Source: Tolypothrix campylonemoides VB511288 (lineage in GTDB: Bacteria; Cyanobacteriota; Cyanobacteriia; Cyanobacteriales; Nostocaceae). Taken from it: DNA of 39,482 nucleotides. The notes under the pieces were generated by a model. That model saw only the letters and a list, made by a program, of their open reading frames with translations, searched no databases and was not told the origin of the DNA. The stretch spans positions 295,124-334,605 of the forward strand of contig JXCB02000033.1 in assembly GCA_000828075.3 (NCBI GenBank). The letters are read 5' to 3'. Numbering within the stretch: the stretch's first letter is position 1; every line of letters begins with the position of its first letter. A program made the translations under genes and the position numbers. Shown piece by piece: positions 1 through 8,494 of this stretch.

Positions 1-786
1 GATGATTGCATTCAAGGCAGTTTGATAAATCTTCCGAAACTGGGAAATATTAAAGTTATTTTGCATCGTCCCATACCTAATGGGTTTAATGTAAAGACGG
101 TATCAGTTACCAAAAAAGCTGACGGTTACTATGTAACCCTAAGTCTTGAAGACCGGACAGTTCCCAGTGTCAAACTTGATATTACTCCTGATTCAATAAC
201 AGGTATTGACCTTGGTTTAAAGGAGTTTTTAACAACTTCTGATGGTGAACCAGTAGCTATTCCTCAACACTACCGCAAGTCTCAAAAACGGTTACGTGTC
301 ATTCAAAAACGTGTTTCACGACGCAAAAAAGGCAGTAATCGTAGACGCAAATCTGTTAACCAATTGGGTAAGCAGCACAAGAAAGTTGCTGACAAGCGCA
401 AAGATTTTCACTTCAAAACAGCTAAACAGTTGTTGTCAAAATATGACGTTGTTGTTCATGAAGACCTCAACGTTAAAGGACTTTCAAAATCCAGACTAGC
501 GGTGGGTCTTCATGATGCTGGATGGTCAAGCTTCCTGTCAATTCTAACTACCAAAGCCGAAAATGCTGGGTTGTTGGTAATAGCGGTGAATGCTTCCGGC
601 ACATCACAAGATTGTTCTAATTGTGGTTTGAAAGTTCCAAAAAAGCTGCATGAACGTTGGCATTTTTGCCAATGTGGTTGTTCTCTAGACCGTGATCACA
701 ATGCAGCTATAAATATAAAAAATAGAGCGGTAGGGCATTCCGTTCTTAAAGCTCAACGCCTCCTAAGCAATAGCCGGATTGGTTGA
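1..786 (+). CDS. tnpB: TnpB-family RNA-guided nuclease (IS200/IS605 type), 5' end outside window
   Basis: C-terminal part of a TnpB transposon nuclease. The frame is open from base 1 with no stop, so the gene begins before the window and the internal TTG at 22 is not a credible start. Visible family marks are the first RuvC Asp in GIDLG, a basic stretch ([13 protein letters not shown]), the second RuvC acidic residue in HEDLNVKGL, a zinc-finger-like CSNCG plus CQCG, and the last RuvC Asp in DRDHNAAIN. The second half of the finger reads C-x-C-G-C rather than the usual CxxC, and the copy at the other end of the window shares this. TnpB proteins are omega-RNA-guided endonucleases that help IS200/IS605 elements persist. 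No tnpA is visible. The gene ends just before a right-end hairpin. Family assignment is firm; activity cannot be judged without the N-terminus. Confidence 0.9.
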   Translation, partial: DDCIQGSLINLPKLGNIKVILHRPIPNGFNVKTVSVTKKADGYYVTLSLEDRTVPSVKLDITPDSITGIDLGLKEFLTTSDGEPVAIPQHYRKSQKRLRVIQKRVSRRKKGSNRRRKSVNQLGKQHKKVADKRKDFHFKTAKQLLSKYDVVVHEDLNVKGLSKSRLAVGLHDAGWSSFLSILTTKAENAGLLVIAVNASGTSQDCSNCGLKVPKKLHERWHFCQCGCSLDRDHNAAINIKNRAVGHSVLKAQRLLSNSRIG

Positions 787-788
787 GA

Positions 789-833
789 AGCCCACACTGT
801 AACGGTACTCCGTTCAGTGTGGGAGTATGTCAC
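789..833 (+). ncRNA. Right end of the TnpB element / probable omega-RNA 3' hairpin
   Basis: Directly after the tnpB stop is a long hairpin. The outer stem is 791-799 with 815-823, the inner stem 801-805 with 810-814, the loop is TACT, and T800 is bulged. It is followed by AGTATGTCAC ending at 833. The minus-strand TnpB element near 38.2 kb ends in the same TACT-loop hairpin and the same GGAGTATGTCAC, so 833 is the likely element boundary. In IS200/IS605 elements the 3' part of tnpB plus the right end is transcribed as the omega-RNA, and the flanking bases (here from 834) act as guide. The structure is seen; the RNA function is inferred from the family. Confidence 0.6.
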
Positions 834-905
834 TAGGTTTGTCACAGCTTGTTTATAACATTATTGAATTGAATAGTTTTTGCAACACAAGCCTAAAAAA
901 TAAGC

Positions 906-1835
906 ATGAGAAAACTCATCCTCCAGCTGATCTTCGTCATTCTGCTAGTATCTAGATTGGTGGGTTACGCTGCTGTGGATAGCCCAGCCTCTGCTTCAGG
1001 CTGCGCGATCGCCACCCGTTCCGCCCCTATTAGCAATGGAACGTTGTCCTACAACGAAATCGGCACCGGACAACCGATCTTACTGCTGCATGGACTATTT
1101 GCAGACAAAGAGCAGTGGAACAGTATGATGTGTCAGTTGTCTAAGGCGGGCTATCGGGCGATCGCTCCCGACTTACCGGGGTATGGTAACAGCACTCTTG
1201 TCGCAACGAGGGACTATACCTTGGAGAATCAGGTTGCACTGCTGCACCAGTTCACGAATCAATTAGGAATTCGCTCCTTTGATATAGCAGGAAGTTCGAT
1301 GGGGGGAGCGATCGCCACCCTTTACAGCCAGCGTTACCCGGAACAGTTGCGTAGCGTTGCCTTTATCGGTTCACCTTTAGGTGTGACTGATTGGGCTTCA
1401 AGCGTCAGAAATGCCATCTTTGACGGCATAAACCCCTTTATTCCAATCACCAAAGAACAGTTTGACCTAGAAATTAGCTTGCTGTTTGTCACGCCTCCCA
1501 CCATCCCTGATTCTGTCAAAACAGAGAAAGTGAACGACTACATCACTCGTAACCGTCATTATCAACAGGTTTGGGACATCGTGAACCTGTACGATGACGT
1601 TCTCTGTCAGGGACGATCAACTCAGCTTCCGACTCTTGCTATTTGGGGCACAGAAGACAAGATCTACGACATTCGTGGAGCTGATCGGCTGCAACGCTGT
1701 ATTCCTGGAAGCAAAGTGATCCGATTACCAAAGGCAGGACATCTGCTACTAATAGAAAATTCAGAGGAGGCAACTGCGAATTACTTAAGATTTCTCAATG
1801 TGTTTCACTCTAAAAGCACATTGCCAATGTCTTAG
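906..1835 (+). CDS. Exported alpha/beta hydrolase
   Basis: A 309-aa alpha/beta-hydrolase-fold protein with a hydrophobic N-terminal signal or anchor segment (about residues 3-24), so it probably acts outside the cytoplasm. Fold marks are LLHGLF for the oxyanion region (about 60-65), the nucleophile elbow GSSMGG with Ser131, the acid in GTEDKIYD (Asp251) and the catalytic His in AGHLLLIE (His279). The complete Ser-Asp-His triad implies an active esterase, lipase or related hydrolase; the substrate cannot be read. It starts at an ATG about 70 bp after the TnpB right end, with no strong Shine-Dalgarno sequence, and appears monocistronic. Several near-HIP1 GCGATCGC motifs lie inside the gene, suggesting long residence in a cyanobacterium. 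Confidence 0.85.
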   Translation: MRKLILQLIFVILLVSRLVGYAAVDSPASASGCAIATRSAPISNGTLSYNEIGTGQPILLLHGLFADKEQWNSMMCQLSKAGYRAIAPDLPGYGNSTLVATRDYTLENQVALLHQFTNQLGIRSFDIAGSSMGGAIATLYSQRYPEQLRSVAFIGSPLGVTDWASSVRNAIFDGINPFIPITKEQFDLEISLLFVTPPTIPDSVKTEKVNDYITRNRHYQQVWDIVNLYDDVLCQGRSTQLPTLAIWGTEDKIYDIRGADRLQRCIPGSKVIRLPKAGHLLLIENSEEATANYLRFLNVFHSKSTLPMS

Positions 1836-1984
1836 AAAGCAGTAATTTTTATGCGTAACTTCTGTATTTCAAGATAAAATCTACATTCTGTAGAGCCGTG
1901 TGGCAGTGCGTGCAGCACCGGTTGGCATTTATCCAATTGTTTTATAGCCGCTAAATATTTAAGAAAACCGTCAGAACAAGAACA

Positions 1985-3058
1985 ATGGCTAAAAATTTTC
2001 ATAGCAATTCACAACTTCCCTTTAAAAGTCAAACTCCTATCAGTCGCATAGCAAAGCCAAGTTCTGAGTTCTACTCTATTTTTTCTGAAGAAGAACTTTT
2101 CGGGATAATTCATGCATTAGAAGTCAGACGAGAAATACCTCTAAAGTATTCTTACAAAGGCAGAGGCGCAAAAATTTGGGATGATTTTTATCAAAAATAT
2201 ATTATCCCTACATGGTATCGGACATCAAATGTAGAAATTGACCTTTTAAAAAAGAATTTTGAATATATTAATGGCAATCATCAAAGTTGTGAGAAAGTCA
2301 CTATTGTAGATGTAGGAGCAGGAAATTCATATCCTGTCAAAAGATTCATTGGTAGACTTAATAAATTAGGTAAAATTAATCAATATATTGCGTTAGATAT
2401 TAGCGAAGAATTACTTAATTTATCAAGTAAAAATTTTAGGAAGTGGTTTCCACTAATAGAGTATACAAGTTACACACTTGACATAGAAAACCATTCTATA
2501 CCAAAAAAATGGTTAAAAAATCAGGGTAGCGTTGAAACTGACAATACAGCGAAAATATTTTTACACTTAGGTGTGACAATTGGCAATCATCAAAATAGAA
2601 ATGGAGTACTCAAAAACTTTAGAGACAGTATGGGGAAGAATGATTTTCTGGTGTTCACTAACGAAATTGGTTCTAACTCTCAATGGGATGGAAGAGTGAG
2701 AGGTGGCTGCAAGTATCATGCAGAACAAATTTATGCATGGATTAAAAACAAGATTGGGATTAGGTCGCAAGATTGTGAACTTGTGAGAAAGTATGATTTA
2801 GAAACAGATAGCGTAGTTGCGAATATGAAACTGCGTCAGAGCTATACTATAAATTTCAATTTTATGGAAATAGATAAGAATCTTGAAATCTCTGAAGGTG
2901 AAGAGATAACTATTTGGAGACATCATAAGTACGAAATACCTGAACTTTTGCAAGAAATAGAACGAGCTGGACTACAACTTGTCCACTATAGTACTAATAA
3001 ATACTTTTCACATATCATGGTGATTTGTAAGGTTGCCAGTAATATCGTGTCCGGTTAA
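1985..3058 (+). CDS. EgtD-like SAM-dependent methyltransferase (histidine methyltransferase superfamily)
   Basis: A 357-aa protein with the layout of the Methyltransf_33/EgtD family. SAM-binding motif I is IVDVGAGNSYPVKRF (about 107-121), motif II is ALDIS (136-140), the family-typical LGVTIGN is at 195-201, and a C-terminal segment SEGEEITIWRHHKYEIPELL precedes an ERAGL motif (326-330). EgtD proteins trimethylate the alpha-amino group of histidine in ergothioneine synthesis. No EgtB-type sulfoxide synthase gene is adjacent, so ergothioneine synthesis cannot be claimed, and the substrate may be another amino acid or natural-product precursor. The gene is AT-rich and has few HIP1 sites compared with its neighbours, which suggests recent acquisition. 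The start at 1985 is an ATG after AT-rich spacer. Superfamily is likely, exact reaction unknown. Confidence 0.65.
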   Translation: MAKNFHSNSQLPFKSQTPISRIAKPSSEFYSIFSEEELFGIIHALEVRREIPLKYSYKGRGAKIWDDFYQKYIIPTWYRTSNVEIDLLKKNFEYINGNHQSCEKVTIVDVGAGNSYPVKRFIGRLNKLGKINQYIALDISEELLNLSSKNFRKWFPLIEYTSYTLDIENHSIPKKWLKNQGSVETDNTAKIFLHLGVTIGNHQNRNGVLKNFRDSMGKNDFLVFTNEIGSNSQWDGRVRGGCKYHAEQIYAWIKNKIGIRSQDCELVRKYDLETDSVVANMKLRQSYTINFNFMEIDKNLEISEGEEITIWRHHKYEIPELLQEIERAGLQLVHYSTNKYFSHIMVICKVASNIVSG

Positions 3059-3071
3059 AGATTTATCATTA

Positions 3072-3174
3072 ATATCAAATCCGTTTGTATCGGAATGATT
3101 TCTCCTTGCTTTCTCTCTGCGCCCTCAGCGTCTCTGCGGTTTTTTTATGATTCAGATGCTACCGGATTTGATAT
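3072..3174. repeat. Imperfect inverted-repeat element (MITE-like)
   Basis: A perfect 12-bp inverted repeat (ATATCAAATCCG at 3072-3083, its complement at 3163-3174) bounds a 103-bp unit. The arms continue as a weaker match inward (GTATCGGAATGAT against GCATCTGAATCAT on the other strand). The centre holds the tract CTCTGCGCCCTCAGCGTCTCTGCGG, given here only by its shape: a motif scattered through many cyanobacterial genomes. It lies between converging genes and could fold as a long hairpin, so it may also stop transcription from both sides. Confidence 0.5.
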
Positions 3175-3205
3175 AAGACCGCAAGGGGGTAAGAAACAGG
3201 TGGCT

Positions 3206-4405
3206 TTATTCACTGCGCAATGCAGCAATAATATCAACCTTGGTGGCTTTGAGTGCCGGGAAGAAACTAGAACCCACCCCTACCGCAACTGCAGCTCCCA
3301 TTGACAAGGCAGCATTAGCCACAGAAAACTGATAGGGGGCTTGGATGATGACTGTGGTTGCTGTTTGGGTTAAGCCATGTACGCTGATAATCGCCAAGGT
3401 ACCACCAAAAATGCTTAGGAGAAGTGCTTCTAGGATGAATTGCACCATAACCTCAAATTGAGTAGCCCCAAGTGCGCGGCGAATGCCAATTTCTTCGATG
3501 CGTTCCAAAACAGAGGCGATCGTAATATTAGCAATACCTACACCACTAATCAGTAGAGCAATGACTCCCACAACAGCAAGTGCTTGTGTAGCAGATTTTT
3601 GGAGTTCTCGTTCCTTGAGCAAATCTGCAGCGTTATCAAACGTTTCCACAACTGTCTTGGGATGACGCTTTGATAACACTTGCTTGACTTTTTCTTTCAA
3701 CTGTGGCATATCATCGAGTTGATAGGGACTAATCTGGAGAGTGCTAAACTGAAAATTCCCTGCTATAGCACCTGCAAAGGTGGAAGGTAGCCAGAGAGTA
3801 CCAGATTTTTCCCCAAATTCTTGACCAGCCGATTTTGTTTCCACAACTCCAATTACAGTCAGACGGGTATTTGCTAGAAAGATTGCCTGATTAAGGGGAG
3901 ATTGCTTTCGGAATAGAGTTGCTGCCAATTTTTGATCGATGACTGCTACAGGGCGATATTGCTCAAAGTCTACTGCCTTAAAAAACCGTCCTTGGAGAAT
4001 TTTGCGTCCAGTCGTGCTGATGTAATTTTGAGACACACCGTAGGTACGCACATCTTTTGCCTCGTTTTCCTCATACTGCACAGAACCAATACCATAAATT
4101 TGACTCACAGAACTGATTGAGCGAATGATTGCAATACTAAGTTTGAGAGCAACTTCATCGTCCTGATTCAAATCGTCGCCAACAGCAAACCCATTTTCAC
4201 TAATTATGTAAGGTGTGAGGTAAGGTTTGTCTCGCTCGGCTAATTTGGCTTCAATTTGAGCATTGGTAATGTCGGCAATATTCAATGTGGCGCTAATTGC
4301 AGCCACTCCCATAAATACTCCTAGTGTGGTCAATCCAGACCTTACTAAATTCGTATGAAGCGATTTCCAAGTTAGGGAAAGCAGATCAGGAATAGAGATG
4401 CCCAT
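3206..4405 (-). CDS. MacB/FtsX-type ABC transporter permease
   Basis: About 399 aa from the ATG at 4405. A TTG six codons upstream would add residues translated from a short tandem repeat, so it is rejected. The family layout is an N-terminal membrane helix (SGLTTLGVFMGVAAISA), a large extracytoplasmic MacB_PCD-like domain, then an FtsX domain with three C-terminal helices including LAVVGVIALLISGVGIANI and the conserved ERIEEIGIRRALGAT cytoplasmic loop. Such permeases work with a MacB/LolD-type ATPase and an HlyD/MacA adaptor in mechanotransmission or efflux. The adaptor gene lies just upstream on the same strand (109 bp away), but no ATPase gene is adjacent, which is unusual. The ATPase must be encoded elsewhere or the unit is incomplete. 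Confidence 0.85.
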   Translation of the reverse strand: MGISIPDLLSLTWKSLHTNLVRSGLTTLGVFMGVAAISATLNIADITNAQIEAKLAERDKPYLTPYIISENGFAVGDDLNQDDEVALKLSIAIIRSISSVSQIYGIGSVQYEENEAKDVRTYGVSQNYISTTGRKILQGRFFKAVDFEQYRPVAVIDQKLAATLFRKQSPLNQAIFLANTRLTVIGVVETKSAGQEFGEKSGTLWLPSTFAGAIAGNFQFSTLQISPYQLDDMPQLKEKVKQVLSKRHPKTVVETFDNAADLLKERELQKSATQALAVVGVIALLISGVGIANITIASVLERIEEIGIRRALGATQFEVMVQFILEALLLSIFGGTLAIISVHGLTQTATTVIIQAPYQFSVANAALSMGAAVAVGVGSSFFPALKATKVDIIAALRSE

Positions 4406-4410
4406 AAATA

Positions 4411-4436
4411 ATTCAAAATTCAAAATTCAAAATTCA
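4411..4436. repeat. Heptanucleotide STRR (ATTCAAA)n
   Basis: Three exact copies of ATTCAAA plus a partial fourth, abutting the start of the permease gene. This fits the short tandemly repeated repetitive sequences known from heterocystous cyanobacteria. It supplies the false upstream extension of the permease. Confidence 0.75.
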
Positions 4437-4514
4437 CCCATTAAGAAAACCAGTGCTGATCAGCCGCTTATCTACTTGCTATATGCAAAAAGACGTGACA
4501 GTTGATTTCTTGGC

Positions 4515-6017
4515 TTATTGTGGTTTTTTGTCTGTAGGATTTGGTGGAATTGATGTCTCCTCTAAGGGAGTGTTGGGGGTAATCGTTTGAGTGGGCGGAA
4601 CTTGGACGACTTGCTCGCCTTGACGTAAACCAGACTTGACCTCTACCGTAGTCAAACCTTGTAAACCCAGGTTAACTTCGCGTTTTTGTGCCCTGGCTTG
4701 TTGATCCTTAACCCAAACAAACGGTCGATCGCCTGTTTGTAAGACTTCTAGAGGAATTGTTAACACGTTCTGCCGTTGCTGTTGAACCACCTCAACACTG
4801 ACTTGACTACCTGGAATCAGCGTTCTGCTAGGCTTATCAAGTTGAACTATTGCATCCACCTTTGCCTGATTGCTGGAAGATGAACCCATCATCGATCCGC
4901 CATCGCCGCCGGCTGTTGAAGTCGTTGCTTGAGGAGAAAGGCTAATCACCTTACCTGTGAACACTTTGGGGTTAGGACCGATTGTGCTTACACGAGCAAC
5001 TTGATTGATGCTGACTTTAGCAGCGTTAAGTGTTGTCAGTTTTAGTCGCACAATTTCTTTTGCAGGGTTTCCCAAGGTCAGCAGTTTACTTTCTGTCTTG
5101 ACTCCATTGCCTGGATTTACTTCTAGTTTCAGCACAATACCATCAGTTGGTGTTTTCAGGGCGCGATCGCTCAATTGTTGCTGCAGTTCCCGTAACTTCT
5201 CTTCACCTCGTCGCACATCAAATGCTGCCTTGCGCTGTTCCGATTCTGCATCTTTCACGGCTGTACGAGCTTCATCCACCTTATCTTGATCGGTCTTTAA
5301 CTTATCTTCTAAATTCTTCAGTGCCACACGAGCATTACTCACCTTATCTTCGTCGATTTCTAATTCTCTATCAGAAATGACCCCCTGCTGGAACAAGCCT
5401 TGGGTTCTCTTCAACCGCCTCTGGGCGTTCTTTAAAGTCTCAAACTCAGGGGAAAGTCCTCGCTGAAATGTTTCTTGAAACTTTTGAAATCGCTTTTGAA
5501 TATCTTTATACTTCTGTTGTTTCTCCGCGACAACTTGTTGACGACGAGTTAAAGTTTCTTGGTTCTTTCTGTTTTCCAGTTGTTGTTCTTGAAATTCCTT
5601 TTGAACTTGGCGATCGCGCAACACCAATAAAGTCTGTCCTGAACGCACTTGCTGTCCTTCCTCAACCAGAACCTGCTCTACAGTGACATCTCGTGGAGCC
5701 TTGAGAGTCTGCTGTTCACCTAACTCAACAGTACCTGCTTCAGTGACTGTGACTTCAACATTACCACGTTGAACTGGAATGAGACTCACTGGCACCGGGG
5801 ACATTGATTGATGAAAGAAATAATTGTAACCAGCCCATCCACCGATTCCAAATAATACCACTCCTGCTGATGTCGCAAGCCACCTTGTTCCTACTCGATA
5901 CTTGCTCTGCTTCTTAATTCCTAAAATATTTGGGGAGTCTGACGGAGAAAGGTTTGGTTTTGTGGTATTGTCACCTTGTTTATCCTGTGGCAGCCTTGAC
6001 TCAAACCTCTGCTTCAT
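4515..6017 (-). CDS. HlyD/MacA-type membrane fusion protein (efflux adaptor)
   Basis: 500 aa from the ATG at 6017. A longer frame back to a TTG at 6110 lacks conserved sequence. After a hydrophilic N-terminus comes one membrane helix (WLATSAGVVLFGIGGWAGY), then the first lipoyl half (TVEQVLVEEGQQVRSGQTLLVL), a very long Gln/Lys/Glu-rich coiled-coil hairpin, the second lipoyl half (LKTPTDGIVLKLEVNPGNGV), a beta-barrel and a membrane-proximal domain (LTIPLEVLQTGDRPFVWVK). This is the standard periplasmic adaptor order. It precedes the MacB-type permease on the same strand, so the two probably form one efflux or export unit. The Gly/Ser-rich insert TAGGDGGSMMGSSSS lies in the barrel and is probably a loop. 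Substrate unknown. Confidence 0.88.
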   Translation of the reverse strand: MKQRFESRLPQDKQGDNTTKPNLSPSDSPNILGIKKQSKYRVGTRWLATSAGVVLFGIGGWAGYNYFFHQSMSPVPVSLIPVQRGNVEVTVTEAGTVELGEQQTLKAPRDVTVEQVLVEEGQQVRSGQTLLVLRDRQVQKEFQEQQLENRKNQETLTRRQQVVAEKQQKYKDIQKRFQKFQETFQRGLSPEFETLKNAQRRLKRTQGLFQQGVISDRELEIDEDKVSNARVALKNLEDKLKTDQDKVDEARTAVKDAESEQRKAAFDVRRGEEKLRELQQQLSDRALKTPTDGIVLKLEVNPGNGVKTESKLLTLGNPAKEIVRLKLTTLNAAKVSINQVARVSTIGPNPKVFTGKVISLSPQATTSTAGGDGGSMMGSSSSNQAKVDAIVQLDKPSRTLIPGSQVSVEVVQQQRQNVLTIPLEVLQTGDRPFVWVKDQQARAQKREVNLGLQGLTTVEVKSGLRQGEQVVQVPPTQTITPNTPLEETSIPPNPTDKKPQ

Positions 6018-6368
6018 AGTCCTAAGTCTCCCCAAGCGTTGTTTGTCATTACAAGCTCTCTTATCGTCGCCACTGTCGAGTTGACTGCTGCTGATGCAGT
6101 AGCCTAACAATGGATGTGAGCACCAAAAGCTATGGACTCAAGTTGCTGGATATAGTTCCAAAGACCATAGTAGTTATACTTACTAAGCTTAGAACGTTTG
6201 AGATGGCAGTAACTAACTGTCTACGTAGTTATTCTAAAAAATTTCACAAGGCTGTCATAGTACCCTCACGGGTACTGATAAAATACCATTTGGATAACTG
6301 GAGTTTACGAACAATCTCAACCGAAGGCGTTGACTTGTTAGCTTCATCCCACTTGCTTATCCTCCTCT
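6018..6368. other. Intergenic spacer with a small GGGTACC-type hairpin
   Basis: The only structure I see in this 351-bp spacer is AGTACCC-TCAC-GGGTACT at 6259-6276. It lies about 93 bp beyond the stop of the upstream HlyD gene on the minus strand. The same hairpin with a different loop occurs at 27417-27434. There is no clear U-tract, so terminator function is uncertain. Confidence 0.4.
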
Positions 6369-7904
6369 TTAGCGGATGAATTTCAAGCTTTCGGCTTTTT
6401 GCACAAAGAAATCAGTGAAGATACTCATAATGGTACGCTGGCGCAATTTGATATTGGCATTGATTGACATACCTGATTGCAGTGGGAGTTGACGATTATG
6501 AATCAGGACTGTTTGCCTATCCAAGCGTACTTTTGCAGGAAAACGGTAGAAATTATAAATTTGGTCTGGCGGTAGGGCATCTGAACCAATCGAAATGAGT
6601 TCCCCCTTGATATCACCATACTGTTGAAAAGGAAAGGAATCAATTCTTACATCGACATTCTGTCCTTCTTTGACAAAGCCGATATCCCGGTTCGTGATGT
6701 AGACTTTGGCAATCAAGTTATCTTTAGGAACAATTTTCAGAATCGGTTCACTCGAGTTAACCACAAATCCTGGAGTTTTGGCTTTCAGTTCAAAAACTGT
6801 TCCCTCCACAGGAGAGGCAATTTTCTGATATTTCAAGGTAGATTGCGTCTCACTTATTTGACTGTCAATCTCGTTAATTTTCTTTTGGTTCTCTAGAATT
6901 ATCTTGGTAAGCTGGCTGTCGATTTCGGCTATGCTCTTGTCATTTGCCGTAATTCGTGATAGTAAATCTTCTTTAGATAGAGCCTCAGTATTGCGGAGTT
7001 TTTCTTGTGCCTGGGTAATTGCTAACTTTAATTGCTGCTGTTCTTTCGTCAGTCGCACAACTTCCGCCTGGGATTTGAGAACTTCCTGCTGCTGTGTCAA
7101 GAACCTCATCCGGGGGAAAGCGCCCTCCTTCATCACCGGTTCCATATCATTGAGAATTTTTTGATTAATTGCCAGCATATCTTTAGCACTGGCTAACTCC
7201 AACTGGTTTTGGCTTAATTTCTCTTGCGTCTTTTCCTTTTCTAACTGAGTGTCCGCCAAGCGCGAACTGAAATCCAACTGGCGACTTCGCAAGCGCAATT
7301 GTTGATCTGGAGTCAGAACAACTCCCGCAGTAGAACCGTTTAACTGCGATCGGTAAACCTGATTTTCTGCAGCTATTGCGGCGCGACTCTGGGTTAAGGA
7401 GGCGATTTCTGGTCGAATTTTGAGTGTAACTCCATTGTTGAAAATTGGTGAGACACGCCCCGTGAGATGGCGGCGGTAAAAGTCATTTTCCTGCACCAAA
7501 GCGGCGCGATTTTTTTGGAATGATATCAGCTGCGCCTGTGCCGTGGTTTGTTCTAGGCTAATCAGGAGTTGACCTTTTTTGACTTGCTGACCATCTTTAA
7601 CGTGAATTAGCTTGACAACACCACCGACGGGAGCCTGAATATCAGTGACTGCACCTTGTGGTTCTAGCTTACCACTAGCGGGAATTGCCTCATCAATTTT
7701 AAACACCGATGCCCAAATGACTGTAAAAACAGTAACACCAATAATTCCCCAGGCAATAGTTCGCGACCAAATAGGAGATTGTTGTAAGATAACGGGTTGG
7801 TCAAATTGAAGGAGGGAAGGAGGGGGGGAGGGAGGGAGTGAGTGAGGGAGGGAGGGAGTGAGGGAGGGTGTAGGGGAATTACCTTTTCCATTATTAATGT
7901 TCAT
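6369..7904 (-). CDS. HlyD-family type I secretion adaptor
   Basis: A 511-aa membrane fusion protein: one transmembrane helix (TIAWGIIGVTVFTVIWASV, about 49-67), lipoyl half-motif with GGVVKLIHVKDGQQVKKGQLL (93-113), long coiled-coil arms rich in Gln and Glu, second half-motif IASPVEGTVFELKAKTPG, and a C-terminal beta-barrel ending near SGMSINANIKLRQRT. It would link the inner-membrane ABC exporter to an outer-membrane TolC channel, which is not in the window. It is downstream of the ABC exporter on the same strand, but 572 bp away with an opposing gene between. Residues about 10-32 (Ser/Pro/Leu-rich) are encoded by a CTCCC-type low-complexity tract, so the cytoplasmic N-terminus appears extended by repeat growth. 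The ATG at 7904 begins NINNGKGN, before the tract. Confidence 0.9.
   Translation of the reverse strand: MNINNGKGNSPTPSLTPSLPHSLPPSPPPSLLQFDQPVILQQSPIWSRTIAWGIIGVTVFTVIWASVFKIDEAIPASGKLEPQGAVTDIQAPVGGVVKLIHVKDGQQVKKGQLLISLEQTTAQAQLISFQKNRAALVQENDFYRRHLTGRVSPIFNNGVTLKIRPEIASLTQSRAAIAAENQVYRSQLNGSTAGVVLTPDQQLRLRSRQLDFSSRLADTQLEKEKTQEKLSQNQLELASAKDMLAINQKILNDMEPVMKEGAFPRMRFLTQQQEVLKSQAEVVRLTKEQQQLKLAITQAQEKLRNTEALSKEDLLSRITANDKSIAEIDSQLTKIILENQKKINEIDSQISETQSTLKYQKIASPVEGTVFELKAKTPGFVVNSSEPILKIVPKDNLIAKVYITNRDIGFVKEGQNVDVRIDSFPFQQYGDIKGELISIGSDALPPDQIYNFYRFPAKVRLDRQTVLIHNRQLPLQSGMSINANIKLRQRTIMSIFTDFFVQKAESLKFIR
7811..7869. repeat. Purine-rich GGGAGG/GAGTGAGG tract inside the HlyD 5' end
   Basis: About 59 bases of almost pure purine on the plus strand (GGAGG, GGGAG and GTGAG units) lie within codons 10-32 of the HlyD gene. 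A complementary pyrimidine tract lies at 8423-8494, so the two form an inverted pair around the IVP gene. Confidence 0.8.
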
Positions 7905-8023
7905 ATTTTGGCTTGTTTTTATGAAGAATGAGTGTGAAATTTAGGAAATCATCTTGATGAATTAAATAATGATGCTTACAGTAGAATTTGTTGATAATGA
8001 AATAAAAATGATAAGAAATAGAA

Positions 8024-8422
8024 ATGATAAGAAGAGCTATCAAAAATCATAAAGATTTAGAGGTTTATAACTTAGCATTTGAAGGTGCGATGAGAATCTT
8101 TGAATTATCTAAAAAGTTTCCTATTGAAGAAAGATATTCTATGACAGATCAAATTCGTCGCTCGTCACGGTCTGTCTGTGCTAACTTAGCTGAAGCATGG
8201 CGCAAGCGTATGTATGAACCAGCATTTGTAGCCAACTTAAGCGATTCTTCATCTGAAGCAGCCGAAACTCAAACATGGATTGAATTTGCTGTTCAATGCA
8301 ATTATTTGGATGTTGAAGCTGGACGAGAGCTTTACAAAATCTATAATTCAATTCTCGGTATGCTAGTTTCAATGATTCACAACTCACATCAATGGATCAT
8401 CCCTCTCAATAACAACAAATAA
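8024..8422 (+). CDS. Four-helix-bundle protein, IVP / 23S rRNA intervening-sequence family
   Basis: 132 aa matching the IVP-type four-helix-bundle family: an N-terminal DLEVYNLAFEGAMRIFELSKKF, then the conserved MTDQIRRSSRSVCANLAE block with the family-typical Arg-rich RRSSRS turn, followed by SSSEAAETQTWIEFA and a final helix. Family members form homopentamers and were first found in 23S rRNA intervening sequences, but most bacterial copies are free-standing with unknown function; some link to mobile retron or diversity-generating systems. This copy stands opposite to the secretion genes, between the ABC exporter and its adaptor, flanked by complementary low-complexity tracts. This suggests it was inserted into an older operon. 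The start at 8024 gives the usual family N-terminus. Confidence 0.85.
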   Translation: MIRRAIKNHKDLEVYNLAFEGAMRIFELSKKFPIEERYSMTDQIRRSSRSVCANLAEAWRKRMYEPAFVANLSDSSSEAAETQTWIEFAVQCNYLDVEAGRELYKIYNSILGMLVSMIHNSHQWIIPLNNNK

Positions 8423-8494
8423 CTCCCTCCCTCCCTCTCTCTCTCCCTCCCTCCTCCCTCCTCCCTCCTCCCTCCCTCACTCCCTCCCTCCCTC
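8423..8494. repeat. Pyrimidine-rich CTCCCTC tract (STRR-like)
   Basis: 72 bases of nearly uninterrupted CTCC/CTCCCTC, including about four consecutive CTCCCTC heptamers. It begins right after the IVP stop codon and runs into the last codons of the ABC exporter on the other strand, where it encodes the tail EGGRE and supplies the TGA. It is complementary to the tract at 7811-7869. Confidence 0.85.
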
